This document shows, in pieces, positions 17,052 to 25,830 of a stretch of DNA of 64,000 bases. The notes below the pieces were generated by a model. It searched no databases and had not been told where the DNA came from. It saw only the letters and a program-made list of their open reading frames with translations. The translations under genes were made by a program, and so were the position numbers. The stretch is taken from NCBI RefSeq assembly GCF_025143825.1, contig NZ_CP083560.1, forward strand, positions 3,286,001-3,350,000, in the 5' to 3' direction. Position 1 is the stretch's first letter, and the number at the start of each line of letters is the position of its first letter. Origin of the DNA: Sulfitobacter sp. S223 (GTDB lineage: Bacteria; Pseudomonadota; Alphaproteobacteria; Rhodobacterales; Rhodobacteraceae).

Positions 17052-18257
17052 TTAGAGAGCGGCGGCAATCAGCCGACCCAGACGTTTGATACCTTCGGCA
17101 ATGCTTGCCTCGTCCGTGCGGCTAAAGCTCAGGCGCAGGGTGTTGGCGCCTGAGCCGTCCGCAAAGAACGCATGCCCCGGCACAAATGCAACTCTTTCCG
17201 ACTGGAGCGATTTGGCAAGCAGATCAGCGCAATTGAGATGTTTGGGCAGCTCAAGCCAGATGAACATACCGCCTTCGGGCCGTGTCCATGTGACACCCTT
17301 CGGCATGTGCGCCTCTAGCGCAGTCAGCATGCTGTCACGGCGTGCGATGTAGGCTGTCTTGATCTTTGCGACATGGCTGTCGAACTGTTCTTTGGCAACA
17401 GTTGCAATGGCCATCTGGTTAATGGTCGAGCTGTGCAGATCAGCGGCCTGTTTCAGCAACACCATTTGGCTGATGACTTCTTCAGCCGCGCAGACCCATC
17501 CAACCCGCAGGCCCGGCGCAAGCGTTTTGGAGAAGCTGCCACAATAGATCGTGCGGCAGGCATTGATATCGCCTTTACGCTCGATCTCTCTCGCAAGGAC
17601 TGGTGCAAGTGCCTCGCCTTCGTAGCGCAGGCTTTGATAGGCCGCGTCTTCGATCACTGCGATGTCCAGCGCGTCAGCAAGATCAATGACACGTTCGCGC
17701 ATATCGGAATCAAGCGTGCGGCCTGTGGGGTTTGCGAAATCCACCGACATGTAGGCAAATTTCACGCGGCCTTCGCCTGCCGCTTCGGCATAGTCGGAAG
17801 CCGAACGGTTCGTTTCAGGATCAAGCCGGTCATACCGGGGTTCATATGCATTGAACGCGCCCAGCGCACCAAGATACGTGGGCCAGCCGACCAAGGCCGT
17901 GTCGCCGGGGCTAAGCAGCAGCTTACCTAGATAATCAAGCGCCTGCTGGGAGCCGGAAGTGATCAACACATTGTCCCGGGTGCAGGGTATCCCCAGTCGG
18001 GCCATTTCACCGACGATCCAGTCGCGGAGCGGGCCATATCCTTCGGACACGGAATACTGCAATGCAGTCGCTTGGGTTTCGGGGCCAAGCGCCGCGGCAA
18101 ATGCCCGCTGGAAAGCTTCGGCAGGAAACAGATCAGGATCAGGGATACCACCAGCGAATGAGATAATGTCAGGCTGGTCCAGCAGCTTTAGAAGCTCGCG
18201 TATTTCGCTGGCTTTCATGCGGCTGTTGCGTGTTGCGAAAATCTGGTGCCAGTCCAT
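17052..18257 (-). CDS. PLP-dependent aminotransferase, class I/II (2-aminoadipate/LysN-like)
   Basis: A 401-residue cytoplasmic enzyme. The Schiff-base lysine is Lys244 in GSFSKTLAPGLRVGW; the PLP-binding Asp and Tyr are in VIEDAAYQSLRY; NPTGRTL is the substrate/PLP loop. The N terminus (MKASEIRELLKL, then ISFAGGIPDPDLFP) is typical of stand-alone fold-I enzymes related to MocR C-terminal domains and alpha-aminoadipate aminotransferase. The substrate is undetermined. The ATG at 18257 follows GGGGAGGA at a good distance; a longer frame adds 13 residues without a better site. Confidence 0.88.
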   Translation of the reverse strand: MDWHQIFATRNSRMKASEIRELLKLLDQPDIISFAGGIPDPDLFPAEAFQRAFAAALGPETQATALQYSVSEGYGPLRDWIVGEMARLGIPCTRDNVLITSGSQQALDYLGKLLLSPGDTALVGWPTYLGALGAFNAYEPRYDRLDPETNRSASDYAEAAGEGRVKFAYMSVDFANPTGRTLDSDMRERVIDLADALDIAVIEDAAYQSLRYEGEALAPVLAREIERKGDINACRTIYCGSFSKTLAPGLRVGWVCAAEEVISQMVLLKQAADLHSSTINQMAIATVAKEQFDSHVAKIKTAYIARRDSMLTALEAHMPKGVTWTRPEGGMFIWLELPKHLNCADLLAKSLQSERVAFVPGHAFFADGSGANTLRLSFSRTDEASIAEGIKRLGRLIAAAL

Positions 18258-18350
18258 CTGTTCCTCCCCGAAACTCACTGTGGGGCCAGAAAGCACGGAT
18301 TGGCAATTTAGGTCAACATATATGTCCTACAAGGCCGAAACGGTCCTAAT

Positions 18351-19310
18351 CTAACGCTCCAGATACGCCAGCAGACGGTTCTCGGCTGCGCGCAGCCCAG
18401 ATCGTCCGGCATCGAAACCGGACAGCGCCTCGGTACCCGCCAACTCTACCACATCGGGGTGGATGTAGCTGTTTCGCGCAACAGTTGGCGTATTGGCAAG
18501 GCGTGCAGCAGCGGCTTCGGCCATGTCTTTGATTGTCGCACTGCCCTTTTCGCCGATTTCAAATGCCGCCACGGTGCCCGCCCATGTTCGGAACGTCTTT
18601 GCCGTAATACCTTCCTCATCGGCACCTTCTGCTATGTAGGCATTCAAAGCTTGCGAGCTGAGCATATGCGGCGTGCCATCATCATCAAGCCACGTCAGAA
18701 CCTCTGCACCGGGAAGATCGCCGATTTTGTGCAGAACACGGCTCAACGTGCGGTCCTTTACCTGTCGGCGTACTTTCTTGCCGCCCTTCGCAACGTAGCG
18801 CAAGGCGATGCCATCATCGCTTAGCGTCACATGCCGTCGCCGCAATGTCAGGGCGCCATAGCTTCCATTCTGATCAGTATACTCGGGGTGGCCGACCCGA
18901 AGCGACGTCCGGTCGATCAAAGTCACGGCGCAGGCTAAGGCAAAATCACGCTCGCCCGCTTCTTGTTCCAGATCCCGCGCAACCCGCGCACGCAAACGGG
19001 GCAAGTTGTGTGCGAATCCCGTCAGGCTATCAAATTTGGTACGCGCCTGCGCTTCTGCCCATTTCTCATGATAGCGGTACTGTTTGCGCGCCCGAGCATC
19101 GCGGCCGGTCGCCTGAAGGTGACCATTCGGCAGCGCACACATCCAGACGTCTTCGTAGGCCGGAGGAACAGCCAAAGCTTCAAGCCTGGCACGCTCAGCC
19201 CCCCGTGCGATGGTGGTGCCGTCAGGGGCGACATAGCTAAAGCCGCGCCCGCGGCGCTGCCGTCTGATGCCCGGCTGATCATCCCTGACATAAACCAGAT
19301 CCACGTTCAC
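18351..19310 (-). CDS. DNA topoisomerase IB (poxvirus-like, bacterial type)
   Basis: A 319-residue protein matching the small bacterial/poxviral type IB topoisomerases. Catalytic residues are visible: Arg138 (SLRVG), Lys in RYVAKGGKKV, Arg241 (KTFRTWAGT) and nucleophile Tyr282 (ARNSYIHP). It relaxes supercoils through a 3'-phosphotyrosyl intermediate without ATP. In bacteria it is an accessory enzyme found sporadically. Its start overlaps the DUF2945 gene stop by ATGA, so the two are co-translated. Confidence 0.92.
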   Translation of the reverse strand: MNVDLVYVRDDQPGIRRQRRGRGFSYVAPDGTTIARGAERARLEALAVPPAYEDVWMCALPNGHLQATGRDARARKQYRYHEKWAEAQARTKFDSLTGFAHNLPRLRARVARDLEQEAGERDFALACAVTLIDRTSLRVGHPEYTDQNGSYGALTLRRRHVTLSDDGIALRYVAKGGKKVRRQVKDRTLSRVLHKIGDLPGAEVLTWLDDDGTPHMLSSQALNAYIAEGADEEGITAKTFRTWAGTVAAFEIGEKGSATIKDMAEAAAARLANTPTVARNSYIHPDVVELAGTEALSGFDAGRSGLRAAENRLLAYLER

Positions 19311-19522
19311 GCCGCCCGAACTTCTGAAGAAAGCTTCAGCACTTCGTCGCCATCTTCCTGCTCGATAAAGAGCGCGGGATCATCATCGCTGCCATCTCTG
19401 GTCACCTCTGTACCTTTGATGCTGCGGGTGATCTTGCGGGTGTAGGTCTTTTGCACGGTCCCTTCACCAGTGCCATTCCCCCAGTCCCACTCAACCTTGT
19501 CACCTTTGTCATACTGAGCCAT
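19307..19522 (-). CDS. DUF2945 (HVA1-type) small protein
   Basis: A 71-residue soluble protein, MAQYDKGDKVEWDWGNG onward, with the DUF2945 features: a GDKVxWxxG strand and a TGEGTVQKTYTRK strand. The family, related to fungal HVA22-like hypervirulence-associated (HVA1) proteins, has no established biochemical role; the fold looks like a small beta barrel. AGGGAGA precedes the ATG at 19522. It is coupled to topoisomerase IB by ATGA, which suggests a shared stress or DNA function. Confidence 0.8.
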   Translation of the reverse strand: MAQYDKGDKVEWDWGNGTGEGTVQKTYTRKITRSIKGTEVTRDGSDDDPALFIEQEDGDEVLKLSSEVRAA

Positions 19523-19577
19523 TGCCGTCTCCCTATGTTTCACGAAGACAACACACATAGCGATTGCTTGGTTCCCG

Positions 19578-20363
19578 TCAGACTCGCCAGCGCAGCACGC
19601 GCCGTTCCAACACGCCGATAATTGATGACACAGCTACGCCCAGCGCGGACAGGATCACCACGCCCGCAAAAAGCCGTTCCAGATCGTACAAGCTGCCGGC
19701 CTCAAGGATGTAGGCGCCGACACCGTATTGCGCGCCCAGCATTTCTGCAGCGACCAGCAGGATGATCGCAATCGTCAGCGAAATCCGCAGCCCCGACAGG
19801 ATGCCCGGCATGGCACCGGGCAACACGATCTTGCGGACAATGGACCACCACGACAGGCCAAAGCTTTGACCCATGCGGATCAGCGTCCGATCCACATTGT
19901 CAACGGCGGCATAGGTCGCCACCACCGTTGGTGTGAAAGTGCCAAAAGCGATCAGCGCGTATTTCGACCCCTCATCAATGCCAAACCAGATCACGAACAA
20001 CGGCAGCAGCGCGATCTTCGGTATCGGAAAAATCGCGGCAACCAGCGGCACCAGCCCAGCACGGACATAAGCGAACAGCCCGATCATCACGCCTACGGCA
20101 ATACCAACAATCGCACCCATTGTCGCGCCAACAGCTAGGCGGCTGAGCGATGGGAGCAGATGTTTAAACAGCAACCCGCTTTGCCAAAGCTCTCCGAAGG
20201 TGGCCAGTACATCCGATGGTCTGGGCAACGTCAGAGAGCTGATCCAGCCACTGCGCGTGCCCCATTCGGCAAAGGCAATGAGCAACACAAAAACGGCGAT
20301 GCCTAGCCCACGTACCTGCACAGGGGCAAAGCCACCGCCGCGAAAGGGAACCCGGTCAGACAT
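19578..20363 (-). CDS. ABC transporter permease (TauC/SsuC/NitT type)
   Basis: A 261-residue inner-membrane permease with about six helices. The EAA loop appears as GQSFGLSWWSIVRKIVLPGA, the contact to the ATPase. The start at 20363 overlaps the upstream ATPase gene by eight bases; a longer frame would run backwards through that gene. It completes a three-gene importer (binding protein, ATPase, permease) transcribed in that order. The substrate is unknown; the subfamily takes up taurine, alkanesulfonates, nitrate, thiamine precursors or aromatic acids. Confidence 0.85.
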   Translation of the reverse strand: MSDRVPFRGGGFAPVQVRGLGIAVFVLLIAFAEWGTRSGWISSLTLPRPSDVLATFGELWQSGLLFKHLLPSLSRLAVGATMGAIVGIAVGVMIGLFAYVRAGLVPLVAAIFPIPKIALLPLFVIWFGIDEGSKYALIAFGTFTPTVVATYAAVDNVDRTLIRMGQSFGLSWWSIVRKIVLPGAMPGILSGLRISLTIAIILLVAAEMLGAQYGVGAYILEAGSLYDLERLFAGVVILSALGVAVSSIIGVLERRVLRWRV

Positions 20364-21117
20364 GAAGCAACTCCGCATCCGCTGCTGCGGCTTCGTCCCG
20401 CATAAGGCTCCAAAGGTGCTGCTGTTGCGCGTCCAGTTCTGGATCGCCATGCGCGCGGGCCTCAAGCGGTGTGTCTATTTCGACAATCTCGCGCACTTCA
20501 CCGGGACGGCGAGACAGGACAACAATCCGGTGCCCCAGCCGTACGGCTTCGGCCAGATTGTGGGTGACATAGACCGCAGTAAAAGGTGCGCGCGTCCACA
20601 AGGCCACCAGATCGTCCATCAGCAACTCTCGGGTTTGGCTGTCCAAAGCGGACAGGGGTTCATCCATCAGCATCACAGCAGGATTCACCGCTAAAGCACG
20701 GGCGATTGCCACGCGCTGCTTCATCCCACCAGACAATTGCTTGGGCAAAGCATCTGCAAAATCCGACAGCCGCGTGCGGGCAAGCACATCAGCGATGATA
20801 TCGCGCTGGTTTGGTAGATTGTGATCTTCCAGTACCAAAGCAACATTCCCCGCAACCGTCCGCCACGGCAGCAGCGCAAAGTCCTGAAAGATATAGGTCA
20901 GCGCATTCAGACAAGCCTCCGGCGGGCTGCCGACCTGACGAACGGCACCTTCGGTTGGTTTCTCCAAACCGCCCAGCAACCGTAGCAAGGTGGATTTGCC
21001 GCAGCCGGACGGCCCCACGATACAGGTGATCCGACCGGACGGAATATCCAGAGAGATGTCCCGCAGAACAACGGTATCGCTATAGCGGTGTGTTACCGCA
21101 TCGAGCTTCAGATCCAT
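20356..21117 (-). CDS. ABC transporter ATP-binding protein (TauB/SsuB type)
   Basis: A 253-residue ATPase. Walker A is GPSGCGKST, the Q-loop is in YIFQDFALLPWR, the signature is LSGGMKQRVAIARALA and Walker B is VMLMDEPLSALD, followed by YVTHN. The ATG at 21117 has GAGGGC upstream. It is the second gene of the importer operon; its 3' end overlaps the permease start by eight bases. Confidence 0.9.
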   Translation of the reverse strand: MDLKLDAVTHRYSDTVVLRDISLDIPSGRITCIVGPSGCGKSTLLRLLGGLEKPTEGAVRQVGSPPEACLNALTYIFQDFALLPWRTVAGNVALVLEDHNLPNQRDIIADVLARTRLSDFADALPKQLSGGMKQRVAIARALAVNPAVMLMDEPLSALDSQTRELLMDDLVALWTRAPFTAVYVTHNLAEAVRLGHRIVVLSRRPGEVREIVEIDTPLEARAHGDPELDAQQQHLWSLMRDEAAAADAELLHV

Positions 21118-21180
21118 CTTGCCCTCATAATTAGAAAGGCCGGACACTCAGGTCCGGCCCCCCGCATCAGTGCCGAACGA

Positions 21181-22203
21181 TCAAGCGCCGACTGTTTCCA
21201 CATAAGACGTGTCAATCAGCGTATCCAGCGAGATGTCTTTGCCAACCAGATCCTCTGACTGGAACCACTCAAGCTGGTCGCGAACAGAGGCCACGCTCAT
21301 TTTGCCGCCTTCGTTCAGGCGCATAGTGCCATTGATAATCGACGGCGCCGCCTTTTCACGCGGGCGGTCTGTGTAAACGTATTTGTGGATCAGATCGACC
21401 ATCGCGTTCACACCCTCATCGCCGCCATCACGGGCGATCATGGCAGCGTTATAGTCGGCAACACCCTTGGAATAAGCGGCAAGATAGTCTTGGGTCATCT
21501 GCTTTTCATCCTTCGCGTTCTTGGCGGAGGTGAACAGCGTCGTGACCTGATAGTCCGGCAGATACGTCGCCACATCACCGATGATATGCACCGCACCAGA
21601 ACCCGCAAGCGGTTTGGCAATATGCGGCACGATGGACCACGCGTCGATCTGTCCCGACTTCAGCGCGCCGATGATCGCGCCAACCTTTTGCAACGGCTTG
21701 AATTGCAGGGATATTCCCTCAGCCGCGGCCATCTTGGCACCCATATAGTGAAAGGAGGAGCCAGCCGTGCTGATACCGTAGGATTTACCGTCCAACATGC
21801 CGGGCGCTGTGATACCGGATTTGAACGCTGCATCCGAAACAAGAAACTTTTGACCGTCGATACCGGTCTCTTCTTGCAATGCGCCACCGATGACTTTCAC
21901 TGCCCCCTTATCCGCAAGCGAGACAAGACCGCCAGAAATCGCTGTCAGACCATAATCAACATCGCCTGAGGCAATGGCCACAGCCATCGGCTGGGCCGCC
22001 TGAAAAAACTTCAGCTCCACGTCCAAGCCAGCCTGTTTGAAATACTCCCGTTCAACCGCGACAAATGTGCCTGAGTGGCTGGTGAAACCAAGCGCGCCCA
22101 ACACGATCTTACGGCCCTGCGCAATTGCCGGTGCCGCCAGACCCGCTGCCGCAGCCGAAGCTGCAATCCCGCCAAGCGTCTGGCGCCGTGTTAAAATGGT
22201 CAT
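21181..22203 (-). CDS. ABC transporter periplasmic substrate-binding protein (NitT/TauT family, Tat signal)
   Basis: A 340-residue protein with a twin-arginine-like signal peptide (TRRQTLGG, hydrophobic run, cleavage near AIAQG). The mature domain begins [20 protein letters not shown], typical of NMT1/TauT-like binding proteins that capture small anions or aromatic compounds. It is the first gene of the importer operon and starts opposite rpe with 159 bases between. No catabolic enzyme accompanies the operon, so substrate prediction is not possible from context. Confidence 0.85.
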   Translation of the reverse strand: MTILTRRQTLGGIAASAAAAGLAAPAIAQGRKIVLGALGFTSHSGTFVAVEREYFKQAGLDVELKFFQAAQPMAVAIASGDVDYGLTAISGGLVSLADKGAVKVIGGALQEETGIDGQKFLVSDAAFKSGITAPGMLDGKSYGISTAGSSFHYMGAKMAAAEGISLQFKPLQKVGAIIGALKSGQIDAWSIVPHIAKPLAGSGAVHIIGDVATYLPDYQVTTLFTSAKNAKDEKQMTQDYLAAYSKGVADYNAAMIARDGGDEGVNAMVDLIHKYVYTDRPREKAAPSIINGTMRLNEGGKMSVASVRDQLEWFQSEDLVGKDISLDTLIDTSYVETVGA

Positions 22204-22362
22204 ATCCTATCCTCCCGAAATATATGTCGCAGAGTGCCCCTGCCCAATTCGTTAAGTCAAGCGCGCAGCAGCCGCAGATCGCCAATTTGCGCCCCACCGA
22301 TTGCCCTGCTCCGTGCAAGCCGCTATCAGCATGCCAACCCCATCAACCAAAGGCCGCTGCCT

Positions 22363-23052
22363 ATGTCCTTCGACCGTTCAATCAAAATCGCCCCCTCAAT
22401 TCTTGCCTCAGATTTCGCCAATTTTGGCGCGGAGTGCGCCGCTGTCGAAGCGCAGGGCGCGGACTGGATTCATGTGGATGTCATGGACGGGCATTTCGTA
22501 CCGAACATCACCTTTGGTGCTGCTACCTGTGCCGCCATCCGTCCTCACATCAAAGGCGTGATGGACGTGCATTTGATGATCTCTCCGGTGGATGCCTACA
22601 TTGAGGATTTCGCCCGCGCTGGTGCCGACATCATCACCGCCCACGTAGAGGCAGGGCCCCATATTCACCGCACGATGCAAGCCATCCGCGCGTCAGGTGC
22701 CAAAGCGGGGGTTGCCCTGAACCCCGGCACACCGGCCGAAGCAGTCGCGCATCTGTTGGATATCACCGACCTGGTATGTGTGATGACGGTGAACCCCGGC
22801 TTTGGCGGTCAGAAGTTCATCGACATGACCGACAAGATCAAAACCCTGCGCAGCATGATCGGCGACCGCCCCGTACACATCGAGATCGACGGCGGTGTTG
22901 ATCCTAAAACCGCGCCAATCGTTGCTGGCGCGGGGGCCGATGTTCTGGTGGCTGGTTCTGCCGTGTTCAAGGGCGGCTCGGTGCAGGACCCTGCGCCCTA
23001 CGGTGCGAACATTCGTGCGATCCGCGAAGCCGCCGCAGGTGTTTACATCTAA
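22363..23052 (+). CDS. rpe: Ribulose-phosphate 3-epimerase
   Basis: A 229-residue TIM-barrel enzyme of the pentose phosphate and Calvin cycles that interconverts ribulose 5-phosphate and xylulose 5-phosphate. Signatures: [25 protein letters not shown] (metal and catalytic Asp), [12 protein letters not shown] and EIDGGVDP (second catalytic Asp). The ATG at 22363 gives the usual family length; a longer frame adds 43 unrelated residues. Single-gene unit, convergent with the acyl-CoA ligase. Confidence 0.95.
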   Translation: MSFDRSIKIAPSILASDFANFGAECAAVEAQGADWIHVDVMDGHFVPNITFGAATCAAIRPHIKGVMDVHLMISPVDAYIEDFARAGADIITAHVEAGPHIHRTMQAIRASGAKAGVALNPGTPAEAVAHLLDITDLVCVMTVNPGFGGQKFIDMTDKIKTLRSMIGDRPVHIEIDGGVDPKTAPIVAGAGADVLVAGSAVFKGGSVQDPAPYGANIRAIREAAAGVYI

Positions 23053-23087
23053 GACGGCAAATGCGCGAAAAATTTAGGATGAGCTGC

Positions 23088-24581
23088 CTAGGGCAACTCA
23101 TCCGCGAATGTTTCAATCATCTTATGCTTGAGCAGCTTTCCAGTGGGCGCAGCAGGCAGCGCCGTTGTCAGCACGATATGCTTGGGCCGCTTATATCCGG
23201 TCAGGCGTTCTTTGATGAACTGGCGCAGCTCTTCCACATCCGGTCTGTCTGCATCTGACACCTGCACAAAAGCGAGCACTTCTTCGTCCCCGTCCTTCAA
23301 TCGCCCGACCACAGCGCTTTGGATGACTTGCGGGTGATCGTTCAACGCAGCCTCTACCTCGGGCGGGTACACGTTAAAACCGCCGTGAATAATCAGCTCT
23401 TTCGAACGCCCGAGAATGTATAGACGACCCTCATCATCAATCTTGCCCAGATCGCCTGTGTGCAACCAGCCGTCTGCATCCAGCGCTTTTGCTGTCTCTA
23501 CGGGATTGCGGTAATAGCCCTTCATCACATGTGGCCCCCGGACCAGAACCTCGCCTTCGTCGACACCGTTGCCGCCGGGGGCATCCGGATCAATGCGGGC
23601 CTCTGTGCCCGGTGTGACCGGACCAACGGAGACATCGGGAGAACCAATAGGATTGTCCGTAGCTGATGCGCCCGAAGCTGTTTCGGTCATGCCAAATCCG
23701 TTTTGCAGCGGTAGTTCGTAAAAGGCTTCTGCCTTGCGCTTCCACGCGGGATCAAGTGGCGCACCACCTGATGAGACATAGCGTAGCTTGGGTGCGCCAA
23801 GGCGCTGCATCCCCTGTTCTTTGGTGTACTGCATCACCAGCGCATGCATCTGCGGCACAGCTGGAATGATCGTCACGCCATCCATTGCCGCCTGATATAG
23901 CTTTTGCGCCGAGAACCGCGCCTCGATCATCACATGCGCACCAGTATAGCATGCACCTGTTAGCACCGAGATCAGGCCGAAAACATGGCTCATCGGAAGC
24001 GCACCGTAGACAACATCATCCGGCGTCATCCGCCGTAGCATGCTGGACGCCATGCCGCCAAAGCGGACGTTATCATGCGTGAGCATAACCCCTTTAGGAT
24101 CGCCGGTGGTGCCTGTGGTGTAAAGTAAAACGGCGACGTCTTCGAGAACGGGATCAGGGTCCGATGGCCGCTTTGCAAGTAACAGCGTGCCGAAAGCACC
24201 GGAGACCTCATCTGCACCCATCCGCGCGCCGTGAGCGGCCGCATCAGCGGAGATATGCCCCGTCATCACGATAGCGGCGGGCGTAGCGTGATTGACCACA
24301 CGCTCAACTTCACCCTGTGTTTGCCGCGCGTTGAACGGGATGATTACCGCGCCAATCCTCCATGCAGCATGTAGTGTTGCGACAGCAGCTGCGCAGTTCT
24401 CAACCAATAAAAGTACACGGTCATTGGGCTGCACACCTGCTTCCCGCAAATGATCGGCCAGATCCTCGCTGGCGCGGTCAAACTCTGCATAGCTCCAATG
24501 CACGCCGCTGGAATCGCTTAGTGCCGTGCTGTCGGGGGCAACCTTTACGCGGTCTTTTAAAAAATCTTCTACCCGTGCCAT
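23088..24581 (-). CDS. Acyl-CoA ligase (AMP-binding, ANL superfamily)
   Basis: A 497-residue cytoplasmic ligase that activates a carboxylic acid to its CoA thioester via an acyl-adenylate. Motifs: LLYTTGTTGDPKGVMLTH (P-loop), GFGMTETASG, HTGDLGKID (A7), GRSKELIIHGGFNVYPPEVE (hinge, A8) and a C-terminal lysine in PTGKLLKHK (A10). It is the last gene of the IclR-headed beta-oxidation operon and would supply its CoA substrate. The ATG at 24581 follows GGGAGGA. The chain type cannot be read from sequence; context suggests dicarboxylic, branched or ring-derived acids. Confidence 0.88.
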   Translation of the reverse strand: MARVEDFLKDRVKVAPDSTALSDSSGVHWSYAEFDRASEDLADHLREAGVQPNDRVLLLVENCAAAVATLHAAWRIGAVIIPFNARQTQGEVERVVNHATPAAIVMTGHISADAAAHGARMGADEVSGAFGTLLLAKRPSDPDPVLEDVAVLLYTTGTTGDPKGVMLTHDNVRFGGMASSMLRRMTPDDVVYGALPMSHVFGLISVLTGACYTGAHVMIEARFSAQKLYQAAMDGVTIIPAVPQMHALVMQYTKEQGMQRLGAPKLRYVSSGGAPLDPAWKRKAEAFYELPLQNGFGMTETASGASATDNPIGSPDVSVGPVTPGTEARIDPDAPGGNGVDEGEVLVRGPHVMKGYYRNPVETAKALDADGWLHTGDLGKIDDEGRLYILGRSKELIIHGGFNVYPPEVEAALNDHPQVIQSAVVGRLKDGDEEVLAFVQVSDADRPDVEELRQFIKERLTGYKRPKHIVLTTALPAAPTGKLLKHKMIETFADELP

Positions 24582-24613
24582 TCGGCATCCTCCCATAAAC
24601 TAGTCTTGGCCTT

Positions 24614-25384
24614 TCAGCCGTAATTCGGACTGCGTTTTTCCAAAAATGCGGCAATGCCTTCGGCGGCTTCCGGCGCGCCAGTGGCAAAGCCCATAGCGTC
24701 ACGTTCATGATCCAGCTGCTCTGCTTCGGTCGCATCGTAGGCGGCTGCAACCATCTTGCGAATGGCAGCCTGCGCATCACGCGGGCCATCAGCAAAACGA
24801 TCCGCAAACTTCTGCCCAGCATCCATTGTCCGCCCAGCCTCTGTCAGTGCATTAACGACACCAAGTGCGTGCATTCGCTCTGCCAGAACCGGCTGGGCCA
24901 GCAGGCACATTTCCATCGAAAGCTGGCGCGGCACCGTGCGCGCCAGATGCGCTGTCAAGCCGCCATCGGGGACCAAACCGGCCTTCACATAGGCCGCAAC
25001 GAACTTTGCACCTTGTGCTGCGACGATGATATCGCACGCCAGAGCAAAGCTGAGGCCGGCACCAGCGGCACCACCCTCGACTGCTGCGATGATCGGGACA
25101 GGACAGGCACGCATCGCGCGTATCACATCGTGCAACCCGTCGATTCCCGCGCGGCGCTCTTCCTCTGGCATGCCCTGCCGTGAAATCAGCACATTCAAAT
25201 CACCGCCCGCGCAAAAGAACGGGCCTTCGGACGTCAGAATAATGGACCGGATGCGCCGCTCTTTCGCCAGTTCGCAAGCCTCTAGAATGCAGGCATAAAG
25301 CTCCGGCGATAATGCGCCGCGTTTCTCTGTGTTGCCGTTCCAGATGATCAGGCGGTCGCCTGCGTCCTCCATACGTGCGCCCAT
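24614..25384 (-). CDS. Enoyl-CoA hydratase/isomerase family protein
   Basis: A 256-residue crotonase-fold enzyme. The oxyanion-hole segments are FFCAGGDLN and GGAAGAGLSFALA. At the second acid position the sequence is AGLVPDGG, with Asp where hydratases have Glu, and the first acidic position is not conserved as Glu either. This pattern resembles PaaG-type and delta3,delta2-enoyl-CoA isomerases more than a true hydratase. In this operon it could move a double bond before the bifunctional enzyme acts. AGGGAGA precedes the ATG. Confidence 0.82.
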   Translation of the reverse strand: MGARMEDAGDRLIIWNGNTEKRGALSPELYACILEACELAKERRIRSIILTSEGPFFCAGGDLNVLISRQGMPEEERRAGIDGLHDVIRAMRACPVPIIAAVEGGAAGAGLSFALACDIIVAAQGAKFVAAYVKAGLVPDGGLTAHLARTVPRQLSMEMCLLAQPVLAERMHALGVVNALTEAGRTMDAGQKFADRFADGPRDAQAAIRKMVAAAYDATEAEQLDHERDAMGFATGAPEAAEGIAAFLEKRSPNYG

Positions 25385-25395
25385 GGCGGTTCTCC

Positions 25396-25830
25396 CTATG
25401 TGGTCAGTTTTTCCGGCGGGACGCGTTTGAAGACGCCCGTCGATGTGGCAACCAATGTGCCGTCCTCATGCCGTAGCTCTGCAGAAATAAACAACAGGCT
25501 GCGCCCCCCACCCGTGACAGTTCCGCTGGCGGTCATCCGCCCCGGTCTGCCGGAGCCCACAAACTGTGTATTCATAGACACCGTCAAAAACGGAGCCTTG
25601 CCGCTGGCATCTACGGTAAGCGACCCCGTTGTGCCGCTTGCGTTGTCCAGAAGGGTCACAGCGATCCCGCCATGCAGCGCGCCGTGACGGTTAAGGTGCT
25701 GCGGCCCTACATCAAGGTAGCAGCGACCGTGGGCGGGATCGCGGACATCCACCACGTACCCGACCAAGCTTTGGGTGCCGGTCTCATCACGGATGAAACC
25801 GGCCTCTGTTTTAGGCTGCTGCGAGGGCAA
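25396..25830 (-). CDS. PaaI-type hotdog acyl-CoA thioesterase
   Basis: A hotdog-fold thioesterase of about 144 residues; HGALHGGIAVTLLDNASG carries the conserved motif around the CoA site, and MNTQFVGSG is the following strand. It would release CoA from dead-end or aromatic acyl-CoAs, protecting the CoA pool. I start it at a TTG (25830) that has GGAG seven bases upstream and overlaps the end of the acyl-CoA dehydrogenase by 20 bases. An ATG at 25857 is possible but lacks a ribosome binding site. Confidence 0.78.
   Translation of the reverse strand: MPSQQPKTEAGFIRDETGTQSLVGYVVDVRDPAHGRCYLDVGPQHLNRHGALHGGIAVTLLDNASGTTGSLTVDASGKAPFLTVSMNTQFVGSGRPGRMTASGTVTGGGRSLLFISAELRHEDGTLVATSTGVFKRVPPEKLTT

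Noticed and set aside
23078-23102. Imperfect hairpin between rpe and the acyl-CoA ligase gene
   Set aside because: It contains the ligase stop codon in its loop and has no T-run, so a terminator call is not supported.
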